DNA from: Olavius algarvensis Delta 4 endosymbiont
Lineage (GTDB): Bacteria > Desulfobacterota > Desulfobacteria > Desulfobacterales > CAJINA01
Length of the DNA: 36,698 bases
Direction of reading: 5' to 3'
Assembly: GCA_905176665.1 (NCBI GenBank)
Contig: CAJINA010000104.1
Span: forward strand, 1-36,698
How positions within the stretch are numbered: the first letter of the stretch is position 1; every line of letters begins with the position of its first letter. This document shows, one piece after another, positions 32,290-36,698 of this stretch. The notes beneath the pieces were generated by a model, which saw only the letters and a program-made list of their open reading frames with translations, was not told the DNA's origin and did not search any database. Position numbers and translations under genes: made by a program.

Positions 32290-33614
32290 TTTCCTTTTTC
32301 CGGCCTCCAATGTTCTGCCGCCCGCCTGGAAGGTCGCTGCGCGACAGTCCCACCCAGGCGGCGTACAATTTTTTGAACCGGGGCATCTATATGTGTGAAG
32401 AATTTCTGCCACCCCCGGCATAGATAGTTCAACCCAGGCTTACCATCCGGGGTCTTTATCAATCGATTCTTGGGGCACCCACCAAAACAGGCAAACAGGT
32501 ACTTGCATTTTCGGCAGTAGCCCGGCAGCGTGCCTTCCTTGCGCTTGCCAAATCTTTCCTGCCGCTTCCCGTAGGCCATCTGATCAAGGGGGGCTTCCAT
32601 GATGTTCCCCAGGCGGTATTCAGGATAGACAAAGTGGTCGCAGGCAAACAGGGCGCCATCTTGCTCCAGCGCAAGCCCCTTGCCGCACATCGGGCCCTGG
32701 GTGCAGAGCGGTGATACATGCCCCATCCACGTTTCGACCGCCGCATCAAAGTATTGCACGAAAATACGGCCCAGATCCTTTTGGTACCAATCGTCGAAAA
32801 CACTGCACAGAAACTGGCCCCACTCATCAGGATCCACAGACCAGTCCGTCACAACCGAATCGGCATTTCCCGGACGCGCCCCCGGCGAACCAAGCAGCGG
32901 GGCGGTGTTTGAATCGCCATGCCCTGGTGCCATCGAGCGAAAATCAACAGGTTCTACGATGGGTATGAATTGCATCCGCCGGGAACCGACTTGATCTCTA
33001 AGAAAACGATAGACTTTCAAAGGCTGGCGGGCCGAGGTCCGATTTACGCAGGTCAGGGTTGCAAAATTGACGTTATGCTTCTTCAACAGCTTTGCGGCGC
33101 GCAGTACACGCTTGAAACTGCCGGATCCGGCTTTGTCCTTGCGGTACGTGTCATGTAGATCTTTCGGGCCGTCAATGGAGAGACCAACAAGAAAATTATG
33201 CTCATGTAAAAATTCGCACCATTCGTCATCTAATAGCATGCCGTTGGTTTGCAGATCGTTTTCACAGCGCACATGGGAAGGTTTGTATTTGTTTTCGAGC
33301 GCCACAATATTCCGGAAGAAATCCAGGCCAAGTAAGGTCGGTTCCCCTCCTTGCCATGAAAAAACAACCTCTTTGCAATTCTGGGATTCAAAGTATTGGC
33401 GGATAAACGTTTCTAAAACTTCTTCTGAGATGCGCCAGGTGTTTGGCTTACCCAGCAGGTCCTGCTTGGACAGATAATAGCAATAGGTGCAATCGAGGTT
33501 GCAAAGAGCGCCGGTGGGTTTTATCATAACATGCATGCGCCGCACAGGTTTGCCGCGATATACGTTTTTAGGTACGATCTTTATCTGGCCAATAGTACTA
33601 TCACCGGAATCCAT
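32286..33614 (-). CDS. Anaerobic sulfatase-maturating enzyme (radical SAM/SPASM)
   Basis: A 442-residue radical SAM enzyme that oxidises the sulfatase active-site Cys (or Ser) to formylglycine without oxygen. The SAM cluster motif CNLDCTYC is at about 38-45, with FSWQGGEPTLLG and LVGLSIDGPKDLHD typical of the anSME family. The C-terminal SPASM domain provides Cys for two auxiliary [4Fe-4S] clusters: SPLCTQGPMCGKGLALEQDGALFACDHFVYPEYRLGN and YCRKCKYLFACFGGCPKNR. The ATG at 33614 has GGAG five bases before it; an ATG six codons upstream (33632) has none. The stop overlaps the trigger-factor-like gene. The target sulfatase is two genes downstream. Confidence 0.94.
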   Translation of the reverse strand: MDSGDSTIGQIKIVPKNVYRGKPVRRMHVMIKPTGALCNLDCTYCYYLSKQDLLGKPNTWRISEEVLETFIRQYFESQNCKEVVFSWQGGEPTLLGLDFFRNIVALENKYKPSHVRCENDLQTNGMLLDDEWCEFLHEHNFLVGLSIDGPKDLHDTYRKDKAGSGSFKRVLRAAKLLKKHNVNFATLTCVNRTSARQPLKVYRFLRDQVGSRRMQFIPIVEPVDFRSMAPGHGDSNTAPLLGSPGARPGNADSVVTDWSVDPDEWGQFLCSVFDDWYQKDLGRIFVQYFDAAVETWMGHVSPLCTQGPMCGKGLALEQDGALFACDHFVYPEYRLGNIMEAPLDQMAYGKRQERFGKRKEGTLPGYCRKCKYLFACFGGCPKNRLIKTPDGKPGLNYLCRGWQKFFTHIDAPVQKIVRRLGGTVAQRPSRRAAEHWRPEKGK

Positions 33615-33683
33615 GACATCTCCGTAATCCATTTTTTATACATCGCAGCTAGTCTTAAACCTACCCGCGGGTTGTATTTTAAT

Positions 33684-34562
33684 CTATCTGGGAAACAGGA
33701 ACTGGAGCGTCCAGTTCAACGACCAGTCCGGGGCCCCATGCGGCTTTTCTACGTTGTAATAGGCTTCAACCTTCGTATTCATTTTCTGATTCCCGATCGC
33801 AAACATCTTGCCCAGGCCGCCGCCCAGCGGCATGGTCCAGCGGTTGCCGGAATCCGCCTGCCAGTTGGCGGTGATGATCATGTCCGTAAGCAGGTACCAG
33901 CCGTCCGCAAGATTGTAATTGATGAACGGTTCCAAAAGCAGCTGGCTGACGCTCCTGCGGGTGTCGTCTCCAGCCACATCCCAAAGCTGCCGACCAAGGA
34001 GGCCGACGGTCCAGGGCTTGGGCTGAACGAGGATGACGGCCGTGGGACCGGCGCTCCATTTTCCGGAACCCAACTGCTCATCGGTGGCGGTATCCATCAT
34101 CAGGGAAGGTCCGACACCCCAGATGATGTTACCGGGCTCGGCCGGTGATACAAACAGCGAATAGTTGATGTCCCCCAGTCCGGAGGCACCGTCCCCGGGT
34201 GTCGGATTCGGGATCTCGGGTGTTCCCGTGACCGTGCCGTCAAGGTCTACAAGCGGCACAATCACACGGTTGATCAGGTTCCAGTCGCCCACGGTGACCG
34301 GTATCACGGGCTGCACGTTAAGAAAGGTTGCCTCGCCATTGTCTGCCCCGTAATCGAAGGTAAACTTGAAGGGCAGGCTGTACATGGCCCCCACCGGGTT
34401 TTGGGTCTTGGCAGCCAGATCCTCGCCGCCCGCGGCCTTGCCAGGCGCCGCCTGGCCCGCATCCTGGGCGAAGGCAATGCCAGCAGAGAACAACCATACC
34501 AAAACCAGGATTATAATTTTACAACGCATACGGTTAGCGCCTGTGGGGCTCAATCGAATCAT
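33684..34562 (-). CDS. Outer-membrane beta-barrel-type protein (bacterial neuromedin U misnomer family)
   Basis: A 292-residue exported protein. The ATG at 34562 has GGAG eight bases upstream; an ATG 11 codons later (34529) is a possible alternative. The signal peptide is MRCKIIILVLVWLFSAGIAFAQ. The mature part has alternating beta-strand patterns and segments I recall from proteins labelled neuromedin U or transporter: GDWNLINRVIVPLVDLDG, GLGDINYSLFVSP, IIWGVGPSLMMDTATDEQLGSGKWSAGP, and NYNLADGWYLLTDMIITANW, ending in an aromatic-rich strand LNWTLQFLFPR as in outer-membrane barrels. Function unknown. It ends about 70 bp before the maturase start and may belong to the sulfatase operon, perhaps as a porin for its substrate. 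Confidence 0.75.
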   Translation of the reverse strand: MIRLSPTGANRMRCKIIILVLVWLFSAGIAFAQDAGQAAPGKAAGGEDLAAKTQNPVGAMYSLPFKFTFDYGADNGEATFLNVQPVIPVTVGDWNLINRVIVPLVDLDGTVTGTPEIPNPTPGDGASGLGDINYSLFVSPAEPGNIIWGVGPSLMMDTATDEQLGSGKWSAGPTAVILVQPKPWTVGLLGRQLWDVAGDDTRRSVSQLLLEPFINYNLADGWYLLTDMIITANWQADSGNRWTMPLGGGLGKMFAIGNQKMNTKVEAYYNVEKPHGAPDWSLNWTLQFLFPR

Positions 34563-34665
34563 AAAACAATCTCCATTATTTCTATCGGGAAGGAAAACCG
34601 AGGTTTGCTTGAACGGACGGTTAGAAAGCAGCCATTCTGTATATTCATCTGCTTCAGCGAACGCA

Positions 34666-34923
34666 TCATTTCGACTGCCGGTTTTGCGGCCCGGACAGGG
34701 CCTCTTCAATCTCACCTTCGAGGGCCTGGATAAGATCACGGTACTCGCTGGCCCGGGTCCCGGCTTCGGGGTCCCTGGCGCGTGACCAATAGCGATAGGC
34801 ATCGATGCAGGCGCCATAGTCCTGGCAGACGACACAAAAATCGGCATCCTCGGCCATCAGGTCGGCAATGGCCTCTTTCTTGTCCGGAAATCGCGCTTGA
34901 ATTTGGTGCGTAATGTCACCCAT
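34666..34923 (-). CDS. Small cysteine-containing hypothetical protein
   Basis: An 85-residue acidic, mostly helical protein that I do not recognise. It has a C-x2-C-x5-C group (FCVVCQDYGACID, about 29-41) that could bind a metal, followed by AYRYWSRARDPEAGTRASEYRDLIQALEGEIEEAL. No signal or membrane segment. The start ATG has no good ribosome site. It precedes the outer-membrane protein gene by about 100 bp on the same strand and may head the sulfatase-maturase transcript. The 157-bp gap upstream separates it from a divergent gene and should contain both promoters. Confidence 0.6.
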   Translation of the reverse strand: MGDITHQIQARFPDKKEAIADLMAEDADFCVVCQDYGACIDAYRYWSRARDPEAGTRASEYRDLIQALEGEIEEALSGPQNRQSK

Positions 34924-35080
34924 TGTGTCTTAAAGGTGGAACCTGTTTTCGGCTCGCAGCTATTGCATGCCAGCCACATATTTGGTAATTTGTGAGGATA
35001 CTGATTGATTACTGGTTTTTCAGGGATAGTCACAAGTAAGTTACTGTTACGTACCTGTAAGTTTTTCAGAACGGAAAACG

Positions 35081-36682
35081 ATGAATGCTGTAAGCGAACC
35101 CACCCCCGAAGCTGTCCGGGCCCAGACAGCGCGAATCCTCCAAAGCGACCGATTCAGGAGCTCGAAAAAACAGAAGGGCTTCCTGAAATTTGTGGTAGAC
35201 GAGACCCTGGCCGGCAGGGGCACCCGACTCAAAGGGTTTACCATCGCGCTGGCCGTCTATGGGCGTGACGAGAGCTTCGACCCCCAGGTCGATCCGATTG
35301 TGCGCGTGGAGGCCGGCCGACTGCGCCGGGCGCTGGAGCACTATTACCTGACGGATGGAAAAAACGACCCCGTCCGGATTGAAATTCCCAAAGGTGCCTA
35401 CATGCCGACCTTTCAAGCGATGCAGACTTTCCCCGGAGAACCTGAACCGCTTGCTACGGGACAGAAAACGCGCCAGTCCAGCACCCGACCTTCCCTGGCG
35501 GTCCTGCCGTTGGAAAATTTAAGCGGCACTGAAGATCAGGATTATTTTGCCGACGGCCTGACGGAAGAGCTGACCGCTGAGATTGCCCGTTACCAGGAAA
35601 TCCAGGTCATCGCATCCCAGACAACCCTACATTTAAGAGGTCAAAAGGTTGACCCCCAGAAGGTTGGTAGTGACCTCGACGTCCGGTTTCTGCTAACCGG
35701 TAATATCCGTAAGGATTCGAAATCGATCAAGATTTCCATCCGCTTACTGGACTCGACGACCGCCCGGCAGATCTGGGGAGAGAGCTACACTCGCAAACTT
35801 ACACCTGAGAATTTGATATCTCTGCAGGAAGAAATTTCGTCCAGCGCGGTAGGCGCCATGGCCGATCTGTTCGGCCAGATCACCCGCCGCCTATCCAAAG
35901 AGTCTCGCAAGAAGCCACCGAAGGACCTGGATGCCTATGACGCAGTTTTACGTTTCTACCACTACGAAACGGTCTTGACCCCGGATGCTTTCCAGGAAGC
36001 CCTGGCCGCAATTGAAAAGGCAGTTGAAATCGAACCGGGATATGGATTGGCCTGGGCCGTGCTGGGCCATCTGTACGCCGACAACCACGCCCTGGGGTTT
36101 TGTGAACTTGAAAACCCCCCGGAAAAAGCCCTGACCTTTGCGCTGAAAGGCCTGGCACTGGAACCTGAAAATCAGTTTGTACACGATGCCCTGACCCTCG
36201 TGCACTTTCATCGGGGAGACAAGGCTGCCTTTATCAAACACCTGGATAGAACGCTCGCGCTTAATCCAAACGCGCCTTACATCGTCGGTGTGGCCGGGTG
36301 GCACCTTTGCCTATACGGCGAATGGGATCGCGGTCTATCGCTTCTGCAAAAGGGCATGCAGCTCAATCCTTATCATCCCACCTGGTTTTACCTGGCAACG
36401 TTTATGGATTGTTATCATCGTGAGGATTACGAATCCGCTTATGTTGAAGCTTTGAAATTCAACTATCCGGAACTTTTCTGGGACCCCCTGATACGGGCCG
36501 TCGCCCTGGCGCAATTGGATGAACAGCAGGAGGCTGAAAAGGCCCTCAAGGAACTTTCTACACTTGTACCGGATTTTGAATCGACGGGCCGCCAATTAAT
36601 GGGAAATTACGTGAAAGTCCCGGTCCTGGTTGAATCACTTATTACCGGTCTCAAGAAGGTTGGAATGACATACATTGCCTAA
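35081..36682 (+). CDS. FlgO-domain and TPR protein with N-terminal regulatory-type domain
   Basis: A 533-residue soluble protein. The N-terminal 110 residues (ILQSDRFRSSKKQKGFLKFV, GRDESFDPQVDPIVRVEAGRLRRAL, IEIPKGAYMPTF) form a helical module that often precedes TolB/FlgO-like or adenylate cyclase-type domains. Next comes the FlgO-like unit (about 140-270: SLAVLPLENLSGTEDQDYFADGLTEEL, LLTGNIRKDSKSIKISIRLLD). The rest is tetratricopeptide-like (about 295-510: ALAAIEKAVEIEPGYGLAWAVLG, ALKGLALEPENQFVHDAL, LLQKGMQLNPYHPTWFYLA). No signal peptide or catalytic cyclase domain. Such proteins act as scaffolds or regulators; the partner is unknown. It is divergent from the sulfatase block. Confidence 0.85.
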   Translation: MNAVSEPTPEAVRAQTARILQSDRFRSSKKQKGFLKFVVDETLAGRGTRLKGFTIALAVYGRDESFDPQVDPIVRVEAGRLRRALEHYYLTDGKNDPVRIEIPKGAYMPTFQAMQTFPGEPEPLATGQKTRQSSTRPSLAVLPLENLSGTEDQDYFADGLTEELTAEIARYQEIQVIASQTTLHLRGQKVDPQKVGSDLDVRFLLTGNIRKDSKSIKISIRLLDSTTARQIWGESYTRKLTPENLISLQEEISSSAVGAMADLFGQITRRLSKESRKKPPKDLDAYDAVLRFYHYETVLTPDAFQEALAAIEKAVEIEPGYGLAWAVLGHLYADNHALGFCELENPPEKALTFALKGLALEPENQFVHDALTLVHFHRGDKAAFIKHLDRTLALNPNAPYIVGVAGWHLCLYGEWDRGLSLLQKGMQLNPYHPTWFYLATFMDCYHREDYESAYVEALKFNYPELFWDPLIRAVALAQLDEQQEAEKALKELSTLVPDFESTGRQLMGNYVKVPVLVESLITGLKKVGMTYIA

Positions 36683-36698
36683 CGCCTGAACTGGTCGA

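Overview
The window looks like a stretch of chromosome from an anaerobic, probably sulfate-reducing Desulfobacterota (Desulfobacterales-like) bacterium. This is inferred from gene content, not from a marker gene: a branched-chain-amino-acid-type ABC operon with an acyl-CoA ligase inside it, an oxygen-independent (radical SAM) sulfatase maturase, a UGA-containing redox gene that looks like a selenoprotein, and PTS HPr/Enzyme I with no sugar permease nearby. I see no phage, insertion sequence, CRISPR array, rRNA or tRNA.

Layout. 0.3-9.5 kb (minus strand): a liv-type operon read as livG, acyl-CoA ligase, livH, livM, substrate-binding protein, livF, followed by a universal stress protein and a second, catalytically odd acyl-CoA ligase. 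A 19-bp palindrome lies upstream of livG. 10.1-12.6 kb: a GAF-PAS-LuxR regulator and a LOG-family nucleotide hydrolase. 12.8-13.0 kb: a 75-codon glutaredoxin-like gene missed by ordinary ORF calling because its active-site codon is TGA; a hairpin with bacterial SECIS geometry follows that TGA. It diverges from ptsH-ptsI (13.2-15.3 kb). Then come smpB and a MATE transporter.

17.6-28.4 kb (minus): an envelope and stress block with DUF4124 and DUF502 proteins, an alpha/beta hydrolase lipoprotein split by an in-frame amber codon, a glycine-zipper lipoprotein, two MscS-type channels, an ATP-grasp glutathione synthase-like protein, two unrecognised envelope proteins, and a small membrane protein that also has a decayed second copy. 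28.4-34.9 kb (minus): a zinc alcohol dehydrogenase, then what reads as an operon of small protein, outer-membrane protein, anaerobic sulfatase maturase, a trigger-factor-like chaperone without its PPIase domain, and an exported Cys-type sulfatase. 35.1-36.7 kb (plus): a FlgO/TPR protein.

Three things stand out. First, the maturase / PPIase-less trigger factor / sulfatase gene set suggests a dedicated chaperone that holds the nascent sulfatase open while its active-site cysteine is converted to formylglycine. Second, the candidate selenoprotein has one well-supported Sec codon and possibly a second in a Sec-x-x-stop tail. Third, a family of four large intergenic palindromes (about 95-318, 11777-11923, 12614-12761, 15875-16023) shares conserved blocks, but each copy has its own self-complementary inner and outer arms, and in three of them the outer arm begins on the stop codon of the neighbouring gene.
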